64,000 bases of DNA from Ecdyonurus torrentis. Lineage: Eukaryota > Arthropoda > Insecta > Ephemeroptera > Heptageniidae. The notes beneath the pieces were generated by a model. It was not told where the DNA came from and ran no database searches. It saw only the letters and a program-made list of their open reading frames with translations. The stretch spans positions 32,670,373 to 32,734,372 of the forward strand of contig OX439127.1 in NCBI GenBank assembly GCA_949318235.1. The letters run 5' to 3'. Shown piece after piece: positions 1-13,930 of this stretch (within the stretch, counting starts at the first letter, position 1; each line of letters begins with the position of its first letter). The position numbers were made by a program, and so were the translations under genes.

Positions 1-147
1 ATGCAAATGATACAAATTCAAATAATAATACCTAACCTAGATATTACAGCACACATATTATAAATGATCAAATAATTACTTTTAGTAAAATTATATTATC
101 CCGAGTAGATTACACAGAAAATCTCACTTGGGATAAAAAAAAGATGT

Positions 148-154
<7 letters not shown>

Positions 155-209
<55 letters not shown>
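155..209. repeat. (GA)n microsatellite
   Basis: 55 bp of GA repeat. A shorter, interrupted GA stretch follows at 298-324. Confidence 0.96.
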
Positions 210-212
<3 letters not shown>

Positions 213-834
213 AAACGTGGAAAAATATAACTGCTTTTTTTAATTATACAGGGGATTTTATTTAAAGTCTTCATTTCAATATATTAGACCAGAATGGAGA
301 GAGAGAGAGACAGAGAGAGAGAGAACCTTTTTTATATTTAAAAAAAAGAGAAAAAAATGGTTGTACGTTTTTATTACATAATGCATAATATACTATACTT
401 TATATGACCTAAATAAATAAATAACAACATTTCTGTGTGGTAGTTAAAAGCTCATTTTTATATTGCGTAAGAAATTAAGAAGAAGAAAAAAAATTAAGAA
501 GCAACAAGAAGCAGCAATGAGGAAAGCAGAAAAGGTGAGCAGAGTCAAGTGTCGCATGGCGCAAGCTGTATTACAGCACGCTCTACAGAAATTAATTACT
601 TACTGCCTCAGAGGTAAATGTAATCACAGAGTAGATGTGAAAATTTTTTAACTCAAGAAACACACAAAACTAAATGAGAATTAAACTTATCTTACTTATA
701 ACGTTTTACTTTTTTTTTTTTTCTTCGTTTCTTTGCTTGCTGCCCTCAATCTGGGGAGCTTACAGCTCCAAATAATTTTTATTTTAACTTTTTGTTTAAT
801 AAATTAAAATGCCACATAAAAATTTCTTACGGAA

Positions 835-841
<7 letters not shown>

Positions 842-885
<44 letters not shown>
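842..885. repeat. (CT)n microsatellite
   Basis: 44 bp of perfect CT repeat. Confidence 0.96.
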
Positions 886-887
<2 letters not shown>

Positions 888-2460
888 CAAGCACTTTGCT
901 TACACACTTCGATTATTTTGGTATTTAATTTTTTTTAATAATAAATATTATACATAATAATAATACTAAAAAATAGTGAATAAAAATTCACATCTTTCAA
1001 TAACTCTTAGAATTCAATGCTAGAGAATTTGAGTACTGCATTATGTACGTTCTACTTACTTATTTTTCCATTGAAACTTTCCACTACAGAATGTAATAAT
1101 AATTCACAACAATCTGTACGGATGAATGAACTGAAGTGAACAAAAAATTATCTAACTTGGTATTGACGACTAGACATGACTTTTAAACATTTTTACAATC
1201 AGTTTTTTCTGTCTTTAGCTAAATATAAAAGCAAAAGGTTTGACGTTACCATTCTCGTATATTATACCCATTGTTATAATTATAATGATTACTTGAAGGT
1301 AACAAATATGAATGAAAGGAAATATAAGCTTAGTTAATAGAGAAGGATTCTCACAATCAAATATAATAATTCATAATTCTGGAAATGCTGATATCTATAA
1401 TTGGAGAAATCTTTTTGTTATTGTTAATTAATCTTTAGAATAAAACATGAAATAAAATATCTTGTTATAATTCCATTGCTTAACAAAATAAAATTTGAAA
1501 ACCAAATGTTTGTCTTTTAGTATATTTTCTTCTGTTTTAAATTATTATATATTTTTTTTAAGTTGCTATTTTTCCCTCATTTATCACTGTCTTAAATTAC
1601 ATATTTTTTTCTTAGCTGATAATAGATTTTATTTAAAACTTTACTAAATTGTCTCAGCTGTAATATGGACGAGACAAACAGAATGAGCAACAACGGTTCT
1701 TTGATTTATTATTATATTATATGATAATAAATAAGTAAACGGTGTTATATATTATTATTTCAAATTAAATCGAGGGACTTGAACGTTTGAAAATTGAATT
1801 AAATTCAATAATGATATTCTTTGACACCATGGCATTAAGTTTCAGTTTTACTAAAAATTACATTCCCGCCGGATTTAGCAACTTTCATCTCACAAAAGAA
1901 CAAAGGTTTGCATAACTTCACGGCGTTTCATAAAAGCTGTATATCGAATATTTACTCCCACGTTTTATTGTAATACAAAAACTAAACAAATGATAAAAAT
2001 GAAAAAAAAAAATATTTTTTTTTAAATATTATTAATAAAACATTATTATATTCAAATTATTTTATATTAATAGATAGACAGAGTAACAATATTCTTTCGG
2101 TCACCTTTTATTTTTTTTTTAATATAATAATAAAGCTTCCCGGACAGTGAAATATAACTCAAATAAAAATATAATCTAAATAAACTACTATTTTTTTAAT
2201 TTTAAAATACGATATAACTCAAGTTGTTGAAATAGTCATTCTATGAGGGTGGTATTGTATACTACCATAACGATTCTATTTGATATTATACAAAAGGGGT
2301 TGATACTTTTTTTTTTTTTAAGTAGGGGGTTGAATGAATATTTGCTATATTCAGTTGGAAGGACATATTCTATTATTATTGGGTTATCACTCATAGACAG
2401 GATTTTTTTTTTAAACATTGAACTAAAATCATATTGAAATCACATGGGATACATTTAATT

Positions 2461-2462
<2 letters not shown>

Positions 2463-2514
<52 letters not shown>
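2463..2514. repeat. (AT)n microsatellite
   Basis: 52 bp of AT repeat followed by CGTGTGTGTG. Confidence 0.96.
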
Positions 2515-2515
<1 letters not shown>

Positions 2516-2544
2516 GTGTGTGTGTACAAAATATCTCCCTTTAT

Positions 2545-2570
2545 ATGACGTCATGTTATGACGTCATGTT
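2545..2570. promoter_or_regulatory. Two tandem CRE-type palindromes
   Basis: TGACGTCA occurs at 2546-2553 and 2559-2566 inside a 13-bp unit (ATGACGTCATGTT) repeated twice. TGACGTCA is the consensus site for CREB/ATF bZIP factors. No gene is recognisable nearby, so function is unproven. Confidence 0.3.
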
Positions 2571-3007
2571 ATAGTGTTTCTAATTAGGGGAGAGAACCTG
2601 TGGAGGGTGCATTGGGTGAGATAGAAAGAGAGAGAGAGACAAGAGATGAACGTTAGAATTAAAGTAGGGGGTGAAACATAAGGGCTAGATATAAAGAAGT
2701 GTGTATAGGGTGATAGAAAAAAAAAATGAAGAAAAAAGAGGGAGATTTTTATAGTAGTCGTTCACGTGTCTCTAAGTAAGTATTTACTAGAAAAGAGAGT
2801 ATGTCATTTTATATACAATAATCTAAAGTATCTAACATAATATAAAAGTATATTATAGTTTTTACATTACGTATACACATACATTTTTTTTTCTTTCTTT
2901 CTCATCTTTGCTTTAACACTTCATATTATAAATGTAACATACGTGAAGTTCATTATTCTGATGGATTATTGGCTTGAATTGCCCCTTTTTTGTTCTTTAT
3001 GTAATAC

Positions 3008-3008
<1 letters not shown>

Positions 3009-3048
<40 letters not shown>
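3009..3048. repeat. Poly-T run (40 bp)
   Basis: A long homopolymer. Similar runs of about 30-42 bp lie at 9373-9405 (A), 13247-13275 (A), 25425-25463 (T), 33442-33480 (A), 44284-44314 (T), 47685-47715 (T), 56264-56302 (T) and 61057-61098 (A). Some may be retroposon tails, but I recognise no source sequence beside them. Confidence 0.95.
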
Positions 3049-3419
3049 CCATCTATAATGCTTTCTTTAGGGTGTAATAATGTTACAGTCTGAGCTATCT
3101 TAAAGTTAAAATCCGTACTATCATCAGTCACAGAGATTTTATAAAAGAGAGGGTGGGTAAAGAACATTCAACAATTTAATCCACCAGGCAAAAAAAAAAA
3201 ATAAAAAAAAAAAAATCATCTCATTTCTTTCTATAAAATTGCATATGTATATTTTATATTTTTCCTGTTTTAAAATATCATTATTTGATGATTAGAATCT
3301 TTTATAAATAAACCTTATGGCTTTCTATAAAATATCCTTAAATTTTTTTTGCTATACGCATTGAGAAAGGAATTTAATAATCTAATCATTATATATGATA
3401 TTAAAATATTGAAAGAGAA

Positions 3420-3450
<31 letters not shown>

Positions 3451-5374
3451 TATAATATTATATATATAAAAGAAAGATCGCCGTAGGCTTGAAATACATG
3501 ACATCAAATAGTCTTCCGCCTCATGGATGCGTATTATTACATAAATGAATATACTTTTGTTACAATAAAGGGGGCAGAATATTCACTTTGACTATAGTAT
3601 ATACATTACGGAACATAAAAAAAAAAATAATGAAAAAATAGACAATTACGTTATAGAAACAATATACTATTGATTTTTGTAAATAAAAAATATTTATGTA
3701 TAGCGAGCTTATTGTCATTACATATTAAAAAAAAAAGCATTTGCTATATGACAGTATATAGATACTATTATAATTACTTCTGTAAACAATTGGAAACTTT
3801 TTAATGGCTCTTAATGTAAACATTATATTATTATCATTATATAGGCATTTAAATAATAATTATTATACTATTATGACTTTTTTTATATATATGGTCATAT
3901 ATATATATAAACTACATGATTTTTTTTCTTTTTTTTTTTTAAATATGTACTGTTCTTGACCATTATGATAATTAATAAAAAAAGTACTTAAAAACACAAA
4001 ACGAGGGATGAAAAAGTTTTTTAAAAAGTCCTTTGAGAATAATCATAAGTTGTGTGCTTGCGACGCTCAAGCACGGTCATTGTGTTATGTAAATTAGTTA
4101 GTTTTATATTAAAACACGTAAGAAAGACTAAAAACGAGCAATAGTTATGTTTTAAAAGTGAATAAAAGTAACTGGCTTAACAGAATGCAGTACAACCGAT
4201 TATAACATTTTATGAAGAAAATTAACTTCGTCAATTTTTATTTTATTCCATCTGTGTATCTCCACAGTTTTATCTGTAAGCTCACTGACCTGCTTACTTA
4301 ACTGACTACAACTATATAAATACTATTACTATTTACTGTACTACTACAATACAAGTGACATCAATATTTACATTCACACAATCTTTGTCTTTTAAAAAGA
4401 GCACTTTGTGTATGTAATAAAAAAGTTGTATGTCCAACCAAATCTTGTATTGGCTTTTTTAAAGAACTAAACAAACTCACAGTGACTTCTTTTTATATTT
4501 TAATTCCATCATGTTTAAAAGCTAGAAAACATTCATGTTATTCAAAACATGCTCATTTTTATAACTGCAATACTAGGAACAGAAATAAAGTTTTCATGTC
4601 TCCTCACTCCTCCTTTTTTGAACCACCAGCATTCATACCAAACCGCAAAATATCATGAATTTCTTGCAGACCTATACCATGAAACGTATATAATGATACT
4701 CATTTTAAAAGTGCAAATATCATTGCTCCGTGTGACCAAGCCTTTAGATTTAAAAAAAGGGGGGGGGGGTTCAAGATAAAATATATTTACCATTAAGTTT
4801 ACGTCTTTGAGACCCAAGCTATAATAGAAAGGTCATAAGTGTAATTTTTATACATAACACGAAACATAACATTTCATACAGTTCAGAAACTTAAAACAGA
4901 ATTGAATTTGAAACAGTCGTGCATTTAAATCAAAGTTTAAAAAAAGAGAAAGCTTTTGACGATACCATATATTATATTTTATGATCTAAAATAAACGTTT
5001 GCTTTGTCTTTGTTACTTTGGAGCCATATTTGAACAATCAGAATTTAAATTTTAGAACATATATCCAAAGATTGTGATTATAAGCGTTTGGTAGCATTTA
5101 GCTTACCCTCATTTGCTTTAAGTTGTGTTGCGATCCAATACTATACGGTCATACATCTTTACAGAATAGATTTTTCCAGTACTGAATTGAGCAAATATGG
5201 GAACATCACTTCATATGGTATACTTTTTTTATAGGTTGTAAGTTGGAGAACTGAATATGGATGCTTATATACAGAGCAGATTATTGTAAAAGAGTTGCAA
5301 TGATTTTAGCACATTTTTAAGCATTTATTTTCATTTAAATTTTACAACCTTTAAAACAATTTTCAATCTTTTTT

Positions 5375-5488
<114 letters not shown>

Positions 5489-6515
5489 GACATTTCTAAG
5501 CTTGAAATAATAAAACGCTGTTAATCTAAATTTTCCTGCAATTTTTACACGTATTATTTTAGAGCCGTGTTCGAAATCTTATTTTTGGTAAGGAAGAGGG
5601 GTTATATTATGCGATGCGATGCGTATACACGGCCAAACTCTTCATAAAAATGACCGTTTTTAAGGTTTTGAGATGTGCAACTCTGGTCACAAGTCTTCAT
5701 ACAACATTTTTGAGGTTGAACTCTGCAGAACTATTACCAAATTAAGTTACAAATGTATAACAAAATGTGATTATCAATACATATGATATTACAATATATA
5801 GATTGGTTTATTCGTGTATTCATATATAATACACTACTACATTGCTACTTCAGTGTTTGTACCAATAGCTAAACGTCACTGAAATATACAGTACATAAAA
5901 CTTTTGTCTTATGCTAAAACAATTGAAGATATAAATGAACATATTACTCCAGTTTGAATTTCCATTATGCATCATATGTGCATACATCTGAATACAAATA
6001 TATTGTATAATTTGGAAATGTTATAATACTAACAGGAAGTGAACACTATTAATTTATCTAACACCTCTTTTTTTTAAATATAAATAAAATTATGATACAG
6101 TAAAAAAAATATACATACATATATTTCTGATGTTTATATATAGATATACTTTTTTCTATTTATTTTATCAACATTTTAAAGTATGTATATAAAGTTTGTT
6201 ATAACTTAATATGAATATTTAATAAAGTTATTTTATACTGTAAGATAGTATTATATTATTATAAGATATACAAACATCATATAAAATGAAAAAGCTAAGC
6301 ATTTATTTAATATAATATTAATGTGAAAGAAAATAAAGTAAGATAGAAAAGTATAGCGTTATATTTTTACTGTGTCGACTTATTAAATGGGACACTGTTA
6401 TGTAAATTAATACATATAAATGAGTTGCAGGAGTTAAAAAGACTTATAGCACTTCATGCTCAATCAAGAGTAATTTTCTTATGAATTAAATTTTACCAAA
6501 AGGAGTGTATTTTTC

Positions 6516-6575
6516 TATTTGTTTGTTTGCTCGCTCGCTCACTCCATTCATTCGTTCATTCGTTCGTTCGTTAAT
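6516..6575. repeat. Degenerate tetranucleotide repeat (TTTG)/(CTCG)/(TTCG)
   Basis: TTTGTTTGCTCGCTCGCTCA is followed by several TTCG/TTCA units. Confidence 0.8.
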
Positions 6576-6821
6576 TCATGTAATCATGCACATATTTATG
6601 CACATATATAATTACCAAATAACAATATTAGAGTATTAGGCATTTTACTTATATTAAATATTATACTGTTACTGTATATAAAAATTAAAAAGAGTCTTAG
6701 CTACTGTTAGGGTTGCATTGTAGTTTGTTTAAAGATTAAAACGAAGCAAGTAGTGCTATAGCTGGACCATAAGTAAGAAACTCTTGCCTAAGTCTAATAG
6801 CTTTGCACGAGAGAGAAACTT

Positions 6822-6824
<3 letters not shown>

Positions 6825-6868
<44 letters not shown>
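6825..6868. repeat. (AT)n microsatellite
   Basis: 44 bp of TA repeat. Confidence 0.95.
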
Positions 6869-6871
<3 letters not shown>

Positions 6872-7108
6872 GTAACATTTTCAGAAATTAAAGTAATACA
6901 TTGCTTTTTTAACTTTTTTTTTAACTCCCTCTTTTTCTTTTGCGCCTTCTGTAAAAGAAACATAAAAGCTGAACTCTATCTGACTGGCTTACTCAAAGGA
7001 TTATATTCGCTATACTGAACAGGTCAAATACTTTAACATTGAAGAAAAAAGAATAAAGTTATCACACACACAAAGAAAGTAAAAATCCGTATTCAACTTG
7101 TTTGTTCC

Positions 7109-7425
7109 TTAAAGGCGTAGAACACCTTGAACGAAAAACACGTCTAATATCCTAACATACCTAAATATCAACGTTTATTTGGCTGGAGTCATTGATTTCT
7201 CATTTATTTTCCATTTACGAAATGACAGCTGCGGGTTTATGATGTCACAGCTCACTAGTCCACGTGCGCGGAAACAGGCGAGCTGTGACGTTATAAACCC
7301 GCAGCTGCCATTTCGTGAATGGAAAATAAATTAGAAATCAATGACTCCAGCCAAATCAACGTTGATATTTAGGTATGTTAGGATATTAGACATGTTTTTT
7401 GTTCAAGGTGTTCTTACGCCTTTAA
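7109..7425. mobile_element. TTAA-ended fold-back element, copy 1 (complete)
   Basis: About 317 bp forming one long hairpin. The ends read TTAAAGGCGTAGAACACCTT and, from the other side, TTAAAGGCGTAAGAACACCT. The arms carry the blocks CCTAACATACCTAAATATCA, ATTTCTAATTTATTTTCCAT and GCTGCGGGTTTATGATGTCA, and a GC-richer centre holds CACGTGCGCGG. No ORF is present, so it is non-autonomous. TTAA lies at both extreme ends, as in transposons that duplicate TTAA (piggyBac- or Kolobok-like), but I cannot tell which transposase mobilises it. Two relatives lie at 22.95 and 49.4 kb. Confidence 0.8.
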
Positions 7426-8417
7426 GTAACGTTTAACTAGACGAAAAATATAAAAATACTAAACATATTTTTTTTTTTTTTATTATTTTTTTTTTAAATT
7501 TATATATATATATTTTTTTTTTGAGAATTTTATTATATTATGTAAAACAGAATAAACAATACCACTAGTGCATCAACTTCCTGCACCATAGTAGTCTTAC
7601 TTTTTATATAATATACACATGAAATCTTTTGTAATCTAAGTTAAGAAGAAAACTAAAGAAAATAACTTCTTCAACAATTTCTTATATAAAACAAAAATAT
7701 AATATACATACATAGGAAGAACAAAAAATTGAAATTTCGAAATAAAAGTTTTTCAGCACACAAGAATTTGAATTAATATAGTAAAATTATATGTATGCTT
7801 ATTCAATTGCAGAAGACTCATAAAAGTTTAAAATATTCAAATACTTTGAGGGTAAAAAAGAAGAGAGAGAGAGAGAACTAAAAATAGACATCATGAGATA
7901 CTATAAACAACGAACGACATTCTGAAAATGTCAAACATGAAAAAGTTTTTGCGATGACATAAAATCACTTGTATGTATATTTATATAAAAGGTCTGTACA
8001 CAAGGCCTTCTGTCAATCTTTGTCTTTCTTTTCTTTCTTTCTTCTTCTTTTTCCTTTTTTTTTTTGTATTTCTTACGTCTTGAAAAGAACTAGTGTCAAA
8101 GTTTATATAATATAAATGCAAAGACAAGATTGAGAGAGAAAGGAACAGAAAAGAGATAGATAGAGAGAATGTATATGCATACTCAATATGCATTATTTTC
8201 AAATTCACGTCATGTCTTACATTTTACAATAAAAGGAGAAAAAAAAATCGATTGAAAATATTATTTGAAACGAATGATTTTTGACTTTAAAAGGATATTC
8301 ATTTCCCTAGAATGTAATAGGTAATTTTCCTATTCATTTCCACAAAGTAAAATTACAAATGAAACGAAGAATAAAAAAAAAAATGCAAAAGGAAACTGGA
8401 GCAAATGACAATGAAAT

Positions 8418-8449
<32 letters not shown>

Positions 8450-8741
8450 GAAGAAGAAGAAGAAGAAGAAGATATTTTAAATAGGGAAATTACATTTTTG
8501 TTGTTCTATTATGTTGTCATCAACAGTAATATGATAAAAGCGTTTTTTTTCCTTAACTTTTATTTCTTTCATTTAAAATTGAGTTTCCTTTGTAGTATGA
8601 AGACTACACATTGCTGAAGGCTATATAGTTTATAATGTGGTAGTGCGTAAAGAGAAATGTTTATTTGTGGAAATAAGTGTCGTGTTAATGAGCTAAAAGC
8701 TGACTATATAGCAACATTATTTACTACACGATAGAGTTTGC

Positions 8742-8822
<81 letters not shown>

Positions 8823-9369
8823 CACACACATACAGTATTAATACATACATGTTTCATGGTCTACTTTATTTAGGCACAAAAGTGAGGGACAAGAGACGAA
8901 TATGACAAGACACCACATTATTCTCTCCAGGCACTAGTTGTGGTGGGTTTACTCAGCAGTACAGTATGTACAGTAGTTTGTATGGTGGTTAGATCGCGTG
9001 AAGCTATAGTATAATACTGTATGTACATACTTATGTACTGTACGTTACGTAACAGTACTATATGCCTATACTTGCCACTAGTGGCTATATCCCAAGAGAG
9101 ATACTCATGGCTGTATTATGTAATGTGCAATCTTACTCGCACCCCACAACCTCATCGTCATTTCTTATAGCATATTCCTTTTTTCTTCTTCATTTCATTC
9201 TCTATACAAATAGAGAAAACACATAATAATATCGTTAAACATGAAACATCTTCAAAAACTGTAAATGTGGGGATATATAACTTACTTTAGCATCATATCG
9301 TGTATTGTACGTCATATCAAATACGTCATAATGTTATCTATATTTTCCAGCTTTTATTGCAAAAGTCTA

Positions 9370-9409
<40 letters not shown>

Positions 9410-9649
9410 TTTTGTAAATTTGTATTTTTTTTCAGTGATATAATGAAGTATCAATTTGTGTATAAAAATGAGACGCGCATACAATCCTTATAAATGTTGC
9501 CATTTTTTTTTCTTTTATATATACCTATTATTAAGATTTATATTTATTTTTTTGCTTATGAAACATGCAAAAGTGTGGTTTAGTAGCTATATCATTTGAA
9601 TTTTTCAAGCCTCGGTGTAAGAGTTAAAAAGAAATAATAATAATAAGAC
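7426..9649. other. AT-rich non-coding stretch
   Basis: Homopolymers and one (AT)n array. A GC-richer patch (about 8870-9180) has short palindromes such as CCACTAGTGG but no open frame or family I recognise. Confidence 0.6.
8744..8818. repeat. (AT)n microsatellite
   Basis: About 75 bp, followed by a short CATACACACACATACA stretch. Confidence 0.96.
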
Positions 9650-9755
9650 GGTAGGATCGTCGCAAAGCGTATAGGCCGAGTGTTATGTTATACGATCTCG
9701 GAGGTGATTGTCTGGTCAATGCTTGGATGGGTGAACGCCTGTAAAAGCTAAAAAA
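9650..9755 (+). mobile_element. 5S rRNA-like segment (5S-derived SINE head or 5S pseudogene)
   Basis: The stretch ACGATCTCGG (9692-9700) followed by TGGTCAATGCTTGGATGGGT and GAACGCCTG (about 9713-9741) closely follows the 3' half of metazoan 5S rRNA, including the intermediate element and box C promoter region (CTTGGATGGGTGACCGCCTG in typical 5S). The box A region is shortened: after GATCTCGG the usual AAGTTAAGC is replaced by AGGTGATTG. The 5' half (9650-9691) is only loosely similar. It is therefore not a functional 5S gene. It is either a retroposed 5S pseudogene or the head of a 5S-derived SINE; the AT-rich sequence after it may be the SINE body, but I find no second copy in the window. 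Confidence 0.6.
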
Positions 9756-11658
9756 CGCAATTAAAAATTTATTCACTCAATATACATAGTATTGATTCAC
9801 GGAAAAAAATTACTCTGATTCAATGTAATTAAATACAGAAATAAATTATCTTATTGTCTAAAAATAGTTTTCTGAACGTATTCCAATTGTTATTGCCCTG
9901 TAGCTCTAAACATTTAATACATATTAATCACGTTTCCAGCTTGTAACTTGTTTTAATCTATATCGATGAAAATTAAAATTTTATGCGAACTAAATTGTAA
10001 GCTATATCGTAAGACTTTGTCATACTGAAGTGCTTTGTAGTTTCCTATGAATTCTCCAGTTATATATACACAACAAAGCAGTTTCTCTTGAATAGTGTTT
10101 TATTTGACGAGAATATTGTTTCCCTTTATAACATCATTCTCAAATGATTAAACCTCTTCATTATGTGTGTTTTATATTATAAAATTATGAATATAAATTT
10201 TATATTTTAACTATGAAACTATAAAAAAATCTCTTTTTATATATATATATATATATATATTTACTATTACAAACTCCTTTGTTATTATTTTCTTTTCCCC
10301 CTTTATTAATGAAATACGCTATTATGAAAATAAAATTAACCGAATAATCCATAAAGACAATAACCATTATTATCCACAGGCTCCAAAAGCTGCATTGATT
10401 TTATTGTTTAGGATAACAAGTCATTGTTATTTCGTTAATCATATTATTAACATGCTATTAAAAAAAAAGTTGATAATATTGTGTTAAACTAAATTTGTAA
10501 TTATTATATTTTGTAGGTAAATATAGAAATATACATAAAAAATATTATGTTTCATTATTAAAAAATATGTTTATTTGTTTTTTTTGTTTTTAACTTTAAA
10601 TACAATAATGATAATTATACCACGTTTTATTCAAACTTGTTTAATAAAAAAAAATACTTTTTGAAATATAAAACAATATAAGCTTAATAAATGACAGTAA
10701 ATTAGGAAACTCATTAACGGTTTTGAAGTTAATTTCTAATTAGTGCTACTAAAGTTTCAAGTCCTTTTTCATTTACAAAAGAATTTAAATAACTTTTCTC
10801 GCTATGTTTTCTTATTTTATGAAATTTTGTTTTTCATCTCTACTTTGTAATATAAATGGTCTAATAGTTTGGAAAATTTTACACTCAAACTCAATTTTAC
10901 GAATAATTACCCACGTTTAATTACTACTTATATAAAAGACAATTTTCAAAACTTTTTTTTTTTTTAAACAGTATGCTTAGTTGACTTTTATTTTCTTTCC
11001 TTATTTCCCTTATTTACTATATTTATAGTATATAAAAGCAAATTTTAGATTACTTTGTGATTGTCAATTTCAAAAATATGAATCAATATGAATGGATTAG
11101 AATACAAAATACGTAGGATTTAAATTACAAAATTCAAAATTACATTTCAAAAAAAAATTGTAATTAAACAGTAGTGCAAAATGAAATAATCACAAAATAT
11201 ACAATATAAATTTCAATGGCTCTTTAGAAACTTATTTTATGAAATTGAAGTCTTTTTTTATATTATATATATAAAATTATTATACAGCACATATATTTTT
11301 TAAACTTGTATTATATAAAATGTTGAACAATAAAATAATATTGTGATAACGTCGTCTATATACAAGGTGTAAGTAAAGTTTGTTTACGTCTTTCTCTTAT
11401 TATATTAAAGATGTCTCACAAGGGAAATTCACCTGCCAGCTTCCATGTATACAGTTTTCCTTTCTTGAATGCATCTAATGATTATAGTATACTATATACT
11501 TGCTTTTTTTGTGCTACTGTCTTCATATATGTTGAAAATTTAATTATATTAAATATGTATTTAAAAAAAAAATAACATTATTATGATAAAATATACAATG
11601 TATGCTTTATTTTTTAAGGAATTAAATTTAAATCTTTTTAAATCATACTTTTCGTATT

Positions 11659-11703
<45 letters not shown>

Positions 11704-12665
11704 AGAATTGATTATGTTTCCTTTTTTGTTCTAATTTATAATAACACAGGTGGCAAATTGCAAGAAAACAAGTTATGCAAAAGTACGTATATAATAGAAC
11801 ATGCAATCTTCATTTTATGCAATAATAATAATAACCTTACTTAGAAGAGTATGAAGGGGAAAAAAAATAATATAAACTTATTTCTAAGAAACACGCCTTC
11901 TTTTCAGTAGCTTTTTCTTGCTTGAAGTGAATGTTGTTAAACTTTGCTCTACTTCTTTTGTTTTTTAGTTTAAAAACATCAGGTGAGATAAAAAAAAATC
12001 TCAAGGAGTAAAAATAAACTTTGTTTAATACTTACAAATGTTAACTTCAATCTTAGTTTTAATATGTACACAATTATAATGTTGTTGCTTCAGGTTGCTT
12101 TTTTTTTTTTTCTAATTCTTTAGTTTTGCTATAAACACAATTTATAAAGTGAGAAAAGTGTTGAAAAGTAATTATTTTTATAACATTATGTCTGGATGTA
12201 TGCATTATTTAGATTAATAGCAATTAATAATATTAATTTCTCTATATTTTTCAAAACAAAAAGTTTCTATTGATTTTCGTACTAATATCTAAATTGTAAC
12301 ATTCATAGATTTGTGTCGGAATAAAATTGTGAAAACATTTAGAAGTTTATTCTTTTTTCTCTTAAAAATAAAAAATAAAATATTAATAAAAACTTGATAA
12401 AACAAGAATGTAAATTTATAACGTTTAATATAAACCTATTGCATACGTCTAATATGATTTACGTTGTATTGTGTTATACACTTTATATGATTTATATATA
12501 CCTAACTAGAGTTGAGTAAAGTTTGACTTTACTCCACTTGTTGGTGACCTAATATCTACCATGAAACCCAATTTCAACCTAATCATATACTCAATGTGAA
12601 GTACAAACTTATAGTCCGTAATTGAATTTATTATTTATATTACTACTGTTTTACAGTATATTATA

Positions 12666-12708
<43 letters not shown>

Positions 12709-13246
12709 ACACTTATAAAAAATCAATATCCTTCCATTTTCTAACAATTTTAAATTACTATATAAGTTTTTTTGTCATGTTTATTAAAATATTTCATGTT
12801 ACAATGAAACGAAATACCAATACTTTATTTTATTATATTATGTTATATTTTTACTCCATTTTCTATTATCACTTCTTATTGTATCCAGTATCTAGTCTCT
12901 TCAAAAATCTAAAAAAAAAAAAAAAAAAAAAAAAAGTCTAAAGATTTTCTTTTTCTTCCTTTTCTTTTATACTGTTCAGAATTAATAGAGGAAATAGAAA
13001 AACAAATAAAAGAGCGCCTAAAGAAAAGAAAGCAGGAGATTTAAGTTAAGATGTAACAAAATTTGAGGTGGTGTGCGTCTGTGTGTACGTACAGTGCACT
13101 GTACGTGCTTCAAGCTAAGAGTGTGAGTGATCGGCAACGATCTTCTTTCCCTGGCTCAATACACGTTCAGTCTAGGTCTAGACGCCTTTGTTTGCTATAG
13201 AACATCGATTTCGTATTGAATAATTGAAAATATAACCCGCAGGAAC

Positions 13247-13279
<33 letters not shown>

Positions 13280-13930
13280 TAGCATAAATATTATATTTTA
13301 TAAAATTTGTCTCAAGCAATAATAAAAATAAAAAAATGTAGAGTATTTAAACTAAAGCTTTTATAGTACTCTATTTTTTATGAGTGTTATATATAATAAT
13401 GTTGATATATATTTTTTTAAAGTAAAAAATTGTAATAAAAGCAATTCATTAAAAAGAGAGAGATAAAAAAATATATATTTTGTACTTCATACTTTATCCG
13501 TGGTTCATTAATTTAATTATTGTTAGAGTTATTGCATTTACTCTACACGCTAAAAAAAAAATCATAATAATTTTTAAATATTATTCAACAAATTTCCACT
13601 TTTTTTTTTTTTTTTAATTTAACAAGATTATGAAATGCACAGATTTTTCTCTTTCTCTCATACACACACACTTTCTCATTCCCTTTTACTTTTTTTTTTT
13701 TTTTTTTTTTTTGAATTGCTGTTGTATTTTTTTTCTCGTGAATGTAGCGTATAAAGGTAGAAAGTTGATTTTTTTTTTTTTTTTAATATGATTAATTCAC
13801 TGGCGAATAAAACTGCTAGCATTAGGGAGTTTGAATGTAGATGCATAGCTTATTTTATTTACGAGCACCTAGTTGTATATACATATACATTCATTTTTAT
13901 TTATAAGCACTCTGGTACTGTATATAACAA

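Larger units (their letters stand above)
1..2462. other. AT-rich non-coding stretch
   Basis: It holds (GA)n and (CT)n arrays and A/T runs. A lysine-rich open stretch near 463-651 has its first ATG at 517 and stops at 651 (44 codons). It contains donor-like AAAG/GTGAGC at 534/535 but no recognisable domain. Confidence 0.6.

Noticed and set aside
4549..4779. 76-codon frame ending in Gly-Gly-Gly-Gly
   Set aside because: The end comes from a poly-G run, and there is no domain or flanking exon signal.
9084..9098. CTCF-like word GCCACTAGTGGC
   Set aside because: It is one base short of the usual core spacing and is simply a palindrome; there is no other support.
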